A stretch of DNA of 64,000 bases from Mycolicibacterium stellerae (GTDB taxonomy: Bacteria > Actinomycetota > Actinomycetes > Mycobacteriales > Mycobacteriaceae), in assembly GCF_003719305.1 (NCBI RefSeq), contig NZ_RARC01000009.1, forward strand, positions 1-64,000, in the 5' to 3' direction. Shown one piece after another: positions 42,659 through 50,274 of this stretch. Under the pieces are notes generated by a model, which saw only the letters and a list, made by a program, of their open reading frames with translations, made no database searches and was not told where the DNA came from. Made by a program: the position numbers and the translations under genes. How positions within the stretch are numbered: position 1 is the first letter of the stretch; each line of letters starts with the position of its first letter.

Positions 42659-43849
42659 TCACTCCGCCAGGAATCTCTCCACCTCGTCGAGGAACACCCG
42701 CCACGCGGGTTCGGCGGCCGTCAACAGGTGGTTGTTGCTGTCGAGCGCCACTAGGCGGGAGTCGGGTATCAGCGCGGCGAGCTCCTCGGCGGCGCGCAGC
42801 GGCTGCCGGTGATCCTCACGCGAGTGCAGAATCAACGTCGGGCACGACACCTGGCCGGCTTCGTCGCGCACATCGATTCGGCCGAATTCCTCCAGAAACC
42901 GCACGGCGTTCTCCGGCGAGGTGGTGCGTCGCTGCAACTGGTCGAAGGCCGCCCAGTCCGCACGGGTGCCGTCGGGAATGAACTGGGCCGCGAACACCTG
43001 TCTGAAAGCCGGATCGTCACGACCCCAACCGACCCGGGCCAGCTCGAGATCCAGCGCCGCTGCGCGCTTTTCCTCCTCGTTGACCGCTCGGGTACCACGA
43101 CCGCGGGCGTACGAGCTACAGAGCACCAGCTTGCTCACCCGATCGGGGTGCCGTGCGGCGTAGGCCACGGCGACGGCGCCGCCCTGGGACACCCCCAGCA
43201 GCGGGAAGCGCTCGAGCCCGAGCGCCTCGACGACGGACTCCAGGTCGCTGACCCAATCGTCGAAGCTGAAATCCGTTGCGCTCCAGTCTGATAAACCACA
43301 CCCCCGTTCGTCGTAACGGATGAATGTGTGCCGCGACGAGAGATCACGCACCCAGTGCCGCCACACCGGGCTCTCGATGTCGTAGCCGAGGTGGGTCATC
43401 CAGTTGGCGGCACGCACCAGCGGCGTACCCTCCCCCGCCACCGCGTAGGCCAGCCGCACGCCGTCGGCCGCTCGACAGAACGCGATGTGCTGTCGTGGCG
43501 GTGGCGGTTCGTCCGGCGGTTCCGGTTCCTTGGGCGTCGCAGGCGTGTCGTCTGCCACGGTCCCGACGAACTGGTACCCGCGACCGCGCACCGTCCTGAT
43601 GAAGCGCTGCGATTCGCCGTCGTCGCCGAGCGCCCGCCTGGCCGCCTTGATCCGGCTGGTCAGGGCCGCCTCGCCGACGAACCGTCCACCCCAGACCGCG
43701 TCGAACAACTCTTCCTTGGTGACGCAGCGCTCGCGGTTGCTGACGAGCTGGGTCAGCACATCGAACACCTGCGGCTCGACGCGAACTACCTCGTCACCGC
43801 GGCGCAACTCATAGCGCTGGGTGTCGAGGACGAATCCGTCGAAGCGCCA
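42659..43849 (-). CDS. OmpR-type winged-helix domain fused to an alpha/beta hydrolase
   Basis: From TTG 43849 the 396-residue product begins WRFDGFVLDTQRYELRRGDEVVRVEPQVFDVLTQLVSNRERCVTKEELFDAVW, a Trans_reg_C DNA-binding domain (about residues 1-95). A Pro-rich linker leads to an alpha/beta hydrolase (about 125-395) with FIRYDERGCGLSDW, nucleophile Ser in GVSQGG, acid Asp in ILHSREDHRQP and His in SNNHLL. A GTG at 43912 would overlap the upstream gene by 49 bases; TTG 43849 avoids this and has GGGG seven bases upstream. This one-protein combination of DNA binding and hydrolase suggests transcription control by a small ligand or ester. Targets unknown. Confidence 0.78.
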   Translation of the reverse strand, partial: WRFDGFVLDTQRYELRRGDEVVRVEPQVFDVLTQLVSNRERCVTKEELFDAVWGGRFVGEAALTSRIKAARRALGDDGESQRFIRTVRGRGYQFVGTVADDTPATPKEPEPPDEPPPPRQHIAFCRAADGVRLAYAVAGEGTPLVRAANWMTHLGYDIESPVWRHWVRDLSSRHTFIRYDERGCGLSDWSATDFSFDDWVSDLESVVEALGLERFPLLGVSQGGAVAVAYAARHPDRVSKLVLCSSYARGRGTRAVNEEEKRAAALDLELARVGWGRDDPAFRQVFAAQFIPDGTRADWAAFDQLQRRTTSPENAVRFLEEFGRIDVRDEAGQVSCPTLILHSREDHRQPLRAAEELAALIPDSRLVALDSNNHLLTAAEPAWRVFLDEVERFLAE

Positions 43850-43863
43850 CAAGCCGGGGGCCC

Positions 43864-44205
43864 CTATCGCCAGCCGTCGGCCGCCTTGGCCGCCCGGATC
43901 AGAGCGTCGCACAGTTCCCGAAGCTCTGTGGGCTCAGCCCCTTCGTCGACCGCCGTGGCCACGTCCTCGGCAGCGCATCTCACCTGGTAAACACGGTCGG
44001 ACAGCTGCGCTGCCTCCTCGGGGCTCAGCACCACCGAATCCGGGGAAAGCGCGGTGCCCTTCACCTGGGCACGCTGCTCGTAGGCGCGCTGCCGACACGA
44101 CTGCCTGCAGTACTGTCGGCGCCGCCCGAGCCCTGCATCGTCGACGTCGCGGCCACACCATCGACAGGGTTGCGTTCGGGCTCGCCTTCTGGTGATGGTC
44201 TCCAC
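43864..44205 (-). CDS. Small zinc-finger-like protein (Rv2049c-like)
   Basis: From GTG 44205 the product is 113 residues. The N-terminal half has PCRWCGRDV and GRRRQYCRQSCRQRAYEQR, a CxxC...CxxxC arrangement surrounded by Arg, suggesting a zinc-bound nucleic-acid-binding element. The C-terminal half is helical. Its place immediately divergent from rbpA matches Rv2049c in M. tuberculosis. The start could be further upstream (44304 in frame), but this would run into the rbpA promoter. Confidence 0.62.
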   Translation of the reverse strand: METITRRRARTQPCRWCGRDVDDAGLGRRRQYCRQSCRQRAYEQRAQVKGTALSPDSVVLSPEEAAQLSDRVYQVRCAAEDVATAVDEGAEPTELRELCDALIRAAKAADGWR

Positions 44206-44263
44206 GGAACCTGACCTTAGACCGGGGATGGCGCCGATCCCGGTATCATGGGGGGTCGAGTCG

Positions 44264-44289
44264 GGAACTTCTTTGCACGCCATCGCGTT
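44264..44289 (+). promoter_or_regulatory. SigE/SigH-type promoter of rbpA
   Basis: GGAAC at 44264-44268 is followed after exactly 18 bases by GTT at 44287-44289, the consensus GGAAC-N18-GTT of mycobacterial SigE/SigH and Streptomyces SigR promoters. It ends 38 bases before the rbpA start codon. In Streptomyces coelicolor rbpA is a known SigR target, so oxidative or cell-envelope stress induction is likely here too. Confidence 0.65.
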
Positions 44290-44327
44290 GCTATTCCGGA
44301 CCAAAAGCTGTGAGGAGTGTTTACGAA

Positions 44328-44666
44328 ATGGCTGATCGGGTTTTGAGAGGTAGTCGCCTCGGTGCCGTGAGCTACGAGACCGACCGCAACCATGACCTGG
44401 CGCCGCGTCAGGTCGCCCGCTATCGCACCGACAACGGCGAGGAGTTCGACGTCCCGTTCGCCGACGACGCCGAAATCCCTGGCACCTGGCTGTGCCGCAA
44501 CGGTATGGAAGGCACCCTGATCGAGGGTGACGTGCCTGAGCCCAAGAAGGTCAAGCCGCCGCGTACCCACTGGGACATGCTGTTGGAGCGCCGGTCCGTC
44601 GAGGAACTCGACGAGCTGCTCAAGGAGCGCCTCGACATCATCAAGACCCGCCGCCGCGGCAGCTGA
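44328..44666 (+). CDS. rbpA: RNA polymerase-binding protein RbpA
   Basis: RbpA binds the group-1/group-2 sigma factor and RNA polymerase and stabilises open complexes; it is specific to actinobacteria. ATG 44328 gives 112 residues, the usual length, with MADRVLRGSRLGAVSYETDRNHDLAPRQ, the core beta-barrel ending in WLCRNGMEGTLIEG, the basic linker and the C-terminal sigma-interaction helix THWDMLLERRSVEELDELLKERLDIIK. GAGGAG lies upstream. It is convergent with ppm1. Confidence 0.96.
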   Translation: MADRVLRGSRLGAVSYETDRNHDLAPRQVARYRTDNGEEFDVPFADDAEIPGTWLCRNGMEGTLIEGDVPEPKKVKPPRTHWDMLLERRSVEELDELLKERLDIIKTRRRGS

Positions 44667-44673
44667 CCGGCCG

Positions 44674-45441
44674 CTACCGCACCACGCCGCGGGCGCGATC
44701 GAGGCGCCCGCGGATACCCCATTCCGCGACCTTGGCCATCGCCTCGCGGATGTTGGATCCGCTCATCTTCGACACACCCAGCTCGCGTTCGCTGAACGTG
44801 ATCGGGACCTCGACGACGACGAACCCGTTGTTGATGGCACGCCAGGTCAGGTCGATCTGGAAGCAGTACCCCTTCGAGTCGACAGCAGCCAGGTCGATCT
44901 TCTCGAGCACCTCGCGCCGGTATGCGCGATAACCCGCGGTGATGTCGTTTACGTCGACGCCGAGCAGCACCCGCGCGTAGGTGTTGGCGGTCTTGGAGAG
45001 GGCGTATCGGCGGCGCGGCCAGTTGCGGATGGCACCGCCAGGCACATAGCGCGATCCGATGACCAGATCAGCACCACCGTCGACCGCGTCGAGCAGGCGG
45101 TGCAGCTCCTCGGGTGCGTGGCTGCCGTCGGCGTCCATCTCCACCAGCACCGAGTATTCGCGGCCGAGCCCCCAGGCGAAGCCCGCCAGATATGCGGCGC
45201 CCAGCCCGTCCTTTCTCACCCGGTGCATGACGTGGACCCGGTCCGGGTCGGCCAGCGCCAGCTCGTCGGCGAGCTCACCGGTGCCGTCGGGGCTGCCGTC
45301 GTCGACGATGAGAATGTGCACCTCGGGCAGGGCAGTGTGCACCCGGCCGACGATCAATGGCAGGTTTTCCCGCTCGTTGTAGGTGGGGATGATGACCAGA
45401 GTGCGCTGACTCGGGCGTTCGGATGCCCCGTGGCCGCTCAT
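44674..45441 (-). CDS. ppm1: Polyprenol-phosphate mannose synthase Ppm1
   Basis: This family-2 glycosyltransferase makes polyprenyl-phosphate-mannose from GDP-mannose, the donor for lipomannan and protein mannosylation. The 255-residue protein has [29 protein letters not shown], the DAD motif in [44 protein letters not shown] and [35 protein letters not shown] 45441 overlaps the stop of lnt (ATGA). In M. tuberculosis both activities lie in one polypeptide, Rv2051c; here they are separate genes, as in M. smegmatis. Confidence 0.95.
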   Translation of the reverse strand: MSGHGASERPSQRTLVIIPTYNERENLPLIVGRVHTALPEVHILIVDDGSPDGTGELADELALADPDRVHVMHRVRKDGLGAAYLAGFAWGLGREYSVLVEMDADGSHAPEELHRLLDAVDGGADLVIGSRYVPGGAIRNWPRRRYALSKTANTYARVLLGVDVNDITAGYRAYRREVLEKIDLAAVDSKGYCFQIDLTWRAINNGFVVVEVPITFSERELGVSKMSGSNIREAMAKVAEWGIRGRLDRARGVVR

Positions 45442-47294
45442 GTGGTTCCTCTTTCGGTGCCGTCTCCGTCGGACGGTGTGGCTCTGCCGCTGGCGCCGGT
45501 CACCGGACGGCGAAGACGCACGAACCGTCCATTGTGCATCATCGCGGCGAGCAGGGCCCCGATCCCGACAGCGACCAGCAGGCCCTGCACAAACGGGCCC
45601 CATCGCGTCGCCGCCGTGAGCTGCGTCTTCAGTCGAATCGGCAGGTCGAGGTAGGCCGGTTCGAAGAACTCGGTGCGGGCAAGCACACGACCGTCGGGCG
45701 CGATGATCGCGCTGATCCCCGTGGTGCCCGCCACGATCACGAAGCGATTGTGCTCGACGGCCCGCACCCTGCCGAACGCAAGCTGCTGGGCACTCATCGA
45801 TTCGTTGAAGGTGGCGTTGTTGGACGGCACGGTCAGCACCTGGGCGCCGCTGAGCACCGACTCCCGCGGTGAGCGGTCGAAGATGACCTCCCAGCAGGTC
45901 GACACGCCGATCGGCACGCCTGCCGCCTCCACCACCCCGTTGCCGCCGCCGGGCACGAAATAGCCTGCCCGGTCGGCGTACGACGAGAAGTGCTTGAAGA
46001 AGCTCCGCCACGGCAGATACTCGCCGAACGGCTGGACGATCTGCTTGTCGTGCCGGTCGCCGGGGCCGGTTTCGGGGTTCCATACGATGACCGAGTTGGT
46101 CGATACCGGGTTGTCGCGGGTGTGTCCCGGCGCGGCCAGCACACCTCCGACCAGGATCGGCGCCTTGATTGCATCCACGGCGACCGCAATCTGGTCGGCG
46201 GCGTCCTGGTTGGCCAGCGGGTCGATGTCCGACGAGTTCTCCGGCCAGATGACGAACAACGGCCGCGGCGCCCGCCCGGCCCGCACATCGTCCGCCAGCC
46301 GCAGCGTCTCCCGCACATGGTTGTCGAGCACGGCCCGGCGCTGGGCATTGAAATCAAGCCCGAGCTGCGGCACGTTTCCCTGCACGGCTGCCACGTTGAC
46401 CGACGGTTCATCGGCGGCACCCGCACCGGAATGCCGGACCGCGGGCGAGACCGCCGCGGCGGCGATGAGCACACCGCAGATGCAGGCACCGGGCAGCACC
46501 ACCGCGGGTCGCGCCGATGTGCCGTCGTCGCCGTGCCGCCACCAGCGCAAGATCTCGAAGGCCAATGCGGCAAGTCCGAATCCGAGCAGGGTGACCGCGA
46601 ACGAAACCAGCGGCGCACCGCCGATTTGTGCCAGTGGTAGCAGCGGGCCATCGGTCTGCCCGAAACCGACGACGCCCCAGGGGAATCCGCCGAACGGCAC
46701 TGTCGACTTCGCCCACTCGGCGAATGCCCACAGGCCCGCGAACCAGATCGGCCAGCCGACCAATCTGCGCGCCACGAAGACCGCGGCCAGCCCGAACAGG
46801 GCGGGAAACACCGCCTGCAGGAGCGCGAGCGCCAGCCACGGCAGCAGCCCGACCATGACGCCGGTCCACGGCAGCAACGGAATGTTGAACGCCGCCCCGA
46901 ATACGAAGCCGTACCCGAATCCGCCGACGAGCGTGGTGGTGTCCCGGGTCAGCACCCAGGCCAGAAGTGCGAAAGCGACGATCGCGGCGTACCACCAGCC
47001 GAAGGGCGGGAAGCTCACACAGAGCAACATCCCCCCGACGATGGCGACAGACAGCCGCGGCAGCCGGGCCACCACCGCATCGCCGAATCGCTTCACCCAT
47101 GCGGGCAATTCCCGCCTGGTCGCGGCCTCAACGACGGGCGTGACCTCGTCGTCGGGCGCACCCTCGTCGTCGGAATCCTCCTCATCGCCAAAGTCGTCGC
47201 CCGGGACACGCTCATCGACCTTCTCCTCGGTGAAAACCGGGAAGGAGTCGGTGTCGTCGTCGGCGCGGGCCCACTCGCGTATCCGTCTAGCCAT
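45438..47294 (-). CDS. lnt: Apolipoprotein N-acyltransferase Lnt
   Basis: Lnt adds the third acyl chain to lipoproteins in the membrane. The 618-residue protein has an acidic N-terminal extension (residues 1-50), about seven membrane helices between 70 and 270, and a nitrilase-type catalytic domain from 290 to 590. Its triad is suggested by Glu in [11 protein letters not shown], a Lys in the region after the [15 protein letters not shown] segment, and Cys in [19 protein letters not shown] 47294 overlaps the stop of the amidohydrolase gene by eight bases; its TGA overlaps ppm1, so three genes are coupled. Confidence 0.9.
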   Translation of the reverse strand: MARRIREWARADDDTDSFPVFTEEKVDERVPGDDFGDEEDSDDEGAPDDEVTPVVEAATRRELPAWVKRFGDAVVARLPRLSVAIVGGMLLCVSFPPFGWWYAAIVAFALLAWVLTRDTTTLVGGFGYGFVFGAAFNIPLLPWTGVMVGLLPWLALALLQAVFPALFGLAAVFVARRLVGWPIWFAGLWAFAEWAKSTVPFGGFPWGVVGFGQTDGPLLPLAQIGGAPLVSFAVTLLGFGLAALAFEILRWWRHGDDGTSARPAVVLPGACICGVLIAAAAVSPAVRHSGAGAADEPSVNVAAVQGNVPQLGLDFNAQRRAVLDNHVRETLRLADDVRAGRAPRPLFVIWPENSSDIDPLANQDAADQIAVAVDAIKAPILVGGVLAAPGHTRDNPVSTNSVIVWNPETGPGDRHDKQIVQPFGEYLPWRSFFKHFSSYADRAGYFVPGGGNGVVEAAGVPIGVSTCWEVIFDRSPRESVLSGAQVLTVPSNNATFNESMSAQQLAFGRVRAVEHNRFVIVAGTTGISAIIAPDGRVLARTEFFEPAYLDLPIRLKTQLTAATRWGPFVQGLLVAVGIGALLAAMMHNGRFVRLRRPVTGASGRATPSDGDGTERGTT

Positions 47295-48879
47295 GGATGA
47301 CGGCACCCCGGTGAACGGTCTGAACGCAGCGGGGCAGCCGATCGGTTGGTCCGAGCCGGGGCAGGGCGGGAACCCGCGACCGCGGGTCGGTCGACCAGCG
47401 CGCTACCGCGTCGTCTGGCGCGCTGACCTCCAGCTGGTCGGTCTGCCACACCGCGTACGACGCGGGTGCACCTGGCACGAGTGTTCCTGTGACACCGTCG
47501 CGCACTCCGCCCGCGCGCCATGCGCCTCGCGTCGCCGCCGAGAACGCCGCCCGCATCGATACCGAACTTGCCGAGGTCTGATGACGGGTGGCGGAACGGA
47601 CGGTCTCCCAAGGATTCAGGCTGGTGACCGGCGAATCGGAGCCGAAGGCGAGTGGCACGCCTTGCGATGCTAACAGCGCCAGCGGATTGAGCCGCAGGGC
47701 TCTGTCCCGGCCGAGACGCTGTGCATACATCCCGGCTTCACCGCCCCACAACGCGTCGAAGTTCGGTTGCACGCTTGCGATGACGCCCCATTCGCCCAGC
47801 CGCGCCGATTGCTCGGGAGTCACCATTTCGAGGTGCTCGAGCCGGTGGCCGCACCTCGCGACGGCCTGCGTCCCGAGCCGGCCCACCACTTGCTGCAGGG
47901 CGTCGACGACGGCGCCGACCGCGGCGTCGCCGATCACATGGAAACCGGCCGGGATACCCGCTTCCGTGCAGGCGTGCAGATGCGCCGTGATGGCCTCTGG
48001 ATCAAGGTAGGTGTTGCCGCAGCGGTCCTTGGCGTCGGTGTAGGGCTCGTGCAGCCAGGCCGTCCGCGATCCGAGGGCGCCGTCGACGAACAGGTCGCCC
48101 GCCAGCCCGCGGGCCCCGGTCATCTCCATCAGGGCTTGCGCCTGCTCGCGATCGGTGACCGCTTCACCCCAGTACCCGACGATCTCGACGCCGTGGCCGG
48201 TTTGGCGCAGTTCATGCCAGTCTTGGAGGCCGCCGATGTCGGGGCCCGCGCATTCGTGCACCGCGACGATCCCGTTGGCCGCCGCCATGTCGAGGGCGGC
48301 GATGCGGGCGCGGGAGCGCTGGCCGGGTGTCAGCCGGTCACGGGCGGCCGCGCGGACCATGTGGTGGGCGTCTGCGGTCAACGGGCGCTGCGGGTCGAAG
48401 CCCGTAGCCGCCGACAGTCCGGGCGTGAGCCTGCGAAGCGCCGTGGAAGCCGCGGCCGAATGGACATCGACGCGGGCCAGATAGGCGGGCCGGTCGCCGA
48501 CCACGGCGTCCAGCTCATCGGTGCTCGGCGGCGTCGCCTCCGGCCAGCCCGACTCGTCCCAGCCGTGCCCCCAGATGGGCTCGTCGGGATGGGTCTGGGC
48601 GAACTCCGCGACGAGCTGGACGCAGTGCCGCGTCGATGTGGCCGCCCGCAGGTCGAGGCCGGCGAGCATCAAGCCGGTCGCAGTGACATGCACGTGGCAG
48701 TCGACGAAGGCGGGTGCGACGAATGCGCCGTCGAGATCGACGACCTCGGCGTCGGAAAACTGGGCGAGGCCGACGTCGTCGCTGCCGAGCCAGACGACCA
48801 CACCATCGCGGACGGCCATCGCGGTGGCGTCGGGCATGGCCGGACTGTGAATCCGGCCGCCGTGAAGCAGCGTCGTCAA
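47287..48879 (-). CDS. Amidohydrolase (YtcJ-type, Rv2052c-like position)
   Basis: The metal-dependent hydrolase has [28 protein letters not shown], the HxH motif in [18 protein letters not shown], a carboxylated-Lys/Glu region, [32 protein letters not shown] and [19 protein letters not shown] (final Asp). TTG 48879 lies one base after the fxsA stop and gives 530 residues; upstream codons would overlap fxsA heavily. Reinitiation from fxsA is likely because no Shine-Dalgarno is seen. The substrate (an amide or ester) is unknown. Confidence 0.82.
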   Translation of the reverse strand: MTTLLHGGRIHSPAMPDATAMAVRDGVVVWLGSDDVGLAQFSDAEVVDLDGAFVAPAFVDCHVHVTATGLMLAGLDLRAATSTRHCVQLVAEFAQTHPDEPIWGHGWDESGWPEATPPSTDELDAVVGDRPAYLARVDVHSAAASTALRRLTPGLSAATGFDPQRPLTADAHHMVRAAARDRLTPGQRSRARIAALDMAAANGIVAVHECAGPDIGGLQDWHELRQTGHGVEIVGYWGEAVTDREQAQALMEMTGARGLAGDLFVDGALGSRTAWLHEPYTDAKDRCGNTYLDPEAITAHLHACTEAGIPAGFHVIGDAAVGAVVDALQQVVGRLGTQAVARCGHRLEHLEMVTPEQSARLGEWGVIASVQPNFDALWGGEAGMYAQRLGRDRALRLNPLALLASQGVPLAFGSDSPVTSLNPWETVRSATRHQTSASSVSMRAAFSAATRGAWRAGGVRDGVTGTLVPGAPASYAVWQTDQLEVSAPDDAVARWSTDPRSRVPALPRLGPTDRLPRCVQTVHRGAVIHG

Positions 48880-48880
48880 C

Positions 48881-49396
48881 TCAGTCGCGCTTGGGAGGCA
48901 ATGCCTGCGGTTCGATTTCCACGACGTCGACGATGTCACTGTTCACGTCACTGGTCACGTCGCTGTCGACGACGTCGATGACCTCACCATCGATGTACTC
49001 CCCGCGCCCAGCTCTCTGACGACCCGCGGCGGTGGCCGCGACGGTGATCAGCGGCATCCGCCGGGCGGCCATCGCGGTCAGCACCGGGCGGGCGACGGCG
49101 CGGGTCGGCGGCATCAAAAGCAGCAGGCCTGCCACGGTGGTCACCAACCCAGGGATGAATACCAGCACGGTGCCCAACGCGACCAGGGCGCTGTCGGTGA
49201 CGGCACCCTGTGGGGTGGTGAAGCCGGACTGCAGTCGGCGGATATGACGCTTGACCTGGGAACCGGCCAGCACGAAGCCCGCTATGGAGGCACCGAGAAG
49301 CGCCAACACGGTCCAGCCGAATCCGATTGTCGAGACCAGGGCCACGACGACCGCCAGTTCGACTACCAGGTAGATCAGGAACAGCCGCATAGCCAT
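48881..49396 (-). CDS. fxsA: FxsA-family membrane protein
   Basis: The 171-residue protein has the FxsA core of two to four membrane helices: RLFLIYLVVELAVVVALVSTIGFGWTVLALLGASIAGFVLAGSQ, and DSALVALGTVLVFIPGLVTTVAGLLLLMPPTRA. The acidic C-terminus (EVIDVVDSDVTSDVNSDIVDVVEIEPQ) is variable. E. coli FxsA counteracts phage T7 exclusion when overproduced; the housekeeping role is unknown. Position between the amidohydrolase and the PPOX genes equals Rv2053c. Confidence 0.85.
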   Translation of the reverse strand: MAMRLFLIYLVVELAVVVALVSTIGFGWTVLALLGASIAGFVLAGSQVKRHIRRLQSGFTTPQGAVTDSALVALGTVLVFIPGLVTTVAGLLLLMPPTRAVARPVLTAMAARRMPLITVAATAAGRQRAGRGEYIDGEVIDVVDSDVTSDVNSDIVDVVEIEPQALPPKRD

Positions 49397-49440
49397 GTTC
49401 TGCTCAACGCTTCGCGAGACCGCAGGGTTCCGACCAAGAA

Positions 49441-49827
49441 CTAGGCGGGTGCGGTGACTTCGATGGCGGCGTGCACCTTGTCGATGCCGCCGCGGACGAT
49501 CGCCTGCGGCACCCACCACCACGCATGCCACCAATACCGCTCGGTGACCTTGTCGAAGACCTCGCGCGTCTCGGACTCGGGCAGCATCCGCGCCACGGCC
49601 TCGACCGGCTCGCCCTTGGCTTTGCCAAGCGCGCCCGACTTCTGGATCGTCACCCGCGGGGTGTTGTTGATCCGCTTGGCCTTCCAAGATCCGTCGTCGG
49701 TGATGATCAGCAGCTTGTCCCCCTCTGGCACACCCCACACCGTGGTCGGCTTGGGCCTTCCGTCCTTGGTGAAGGTCGTGAGCAGCAGGTACTTCTCCTC
49801 GTAAACGTCTTTGAAGCTCGAAGCCAT
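49441..49827 (-). CDS. PPOX-class F420-linked protein, copy 1 (Rv2061c-like)
   Basis: The 128-residue split-barrel protein has YLLLTTFTKDGRPKPTTVWGVPEGDKLLIITDDGSWKAKRINNTPRVTIQ, the signature of PPOX-class F420-dependent oxidoreductases. It is closely related to the next protein on the same strand, six bases away, so the pair is a tandem duplication. Substrate unknown; F420 use is inferred from family. Confidence 0.78.
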   Translation of the reverse strand: MASSFKDVYEEKYLLLTTFTKDGRPKPTTVWGVPEGDKLLIITDDGSWKAKRINNTPRVTIQKSGALGKAKGEPVEAVARMLPESETREVFDKVTERYWWHAWWWVPQAIVRGGIDKVHAAIEVTAPA

Positions 49828-49833
49828 AGCGGG

Positions 49834-50226
49834 TTACTTCACCGCTTTCAGTTCGATCGAAACGTTGTTCTGCATGCCGCCGCGCAACTTCGAGAAGAGG
49901 TTGAAGGTCTTGCCGAGCAGGCCGTAGCGCTTGCCGATCGCGTCATAGGTGGCGCCGTTGGCGGATTTGTCGAGGATGCGTGCAACGGCCTCGACCGCCT
50001 CACCCTTGGGATTTCCCCTTCGGTCGCATTCTGCGATCGTCACCCTCGAGGTGTTCCTGATCCGCTTGACCTTCCACGATTTCTCCTGCGTGATCACCAC
50101 AAGGCCGTCCCCGCTTGGCGCCGCCCAGATAGCTGTTGGCTTGGGTCGGCCGTCCTTGGTGAACGTGGTCAGCAGGACATATTCGCTCTTCGCGACGTCG
50201 GCAAAGGTGGCAGGCACGTACGCCAA
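49834..50226 (-). CDS. PPOX-class F420-linked protein, copy 2 (Rv2061c-like)
   Basis: The 130-residue paralog has EYVLLTTFTKDGRPKPTAIWAAPSGDGLVVITQEKSWKVKRIRNTSRVTIAECDRRGNPKGEAVEAVARIL. The shared TTFTKDGRPKPT and KxKRIxNTxRVTI motifs show common descent with copy 1, but the C-terminal thirds differ strongly (KTFNLFSKLRGGMQ here, WWHAWWWVPQAIV in copy 1), suggesting different partners or substrates. It lies 48 bases downstream of cobN. Confidence 0.78.
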   Translation of the reverse strand: MAYVPATFADVAKSEYVLLTTFTKDGRPKPTAIWAAPSGDGLVVITQEKSWKVKRIRNTSRVTIAECDRRGNPKGEAVEAVARILDKSANGATYDAIGKRYGLLGKTFNLFSKLRGGMQNNVSIELKAVK

Positions 50227-50274
50227 CTTAGCTTGACCCGTCCCCTGCTCGCTTCGCTCGTGCCCGGCGGACAG

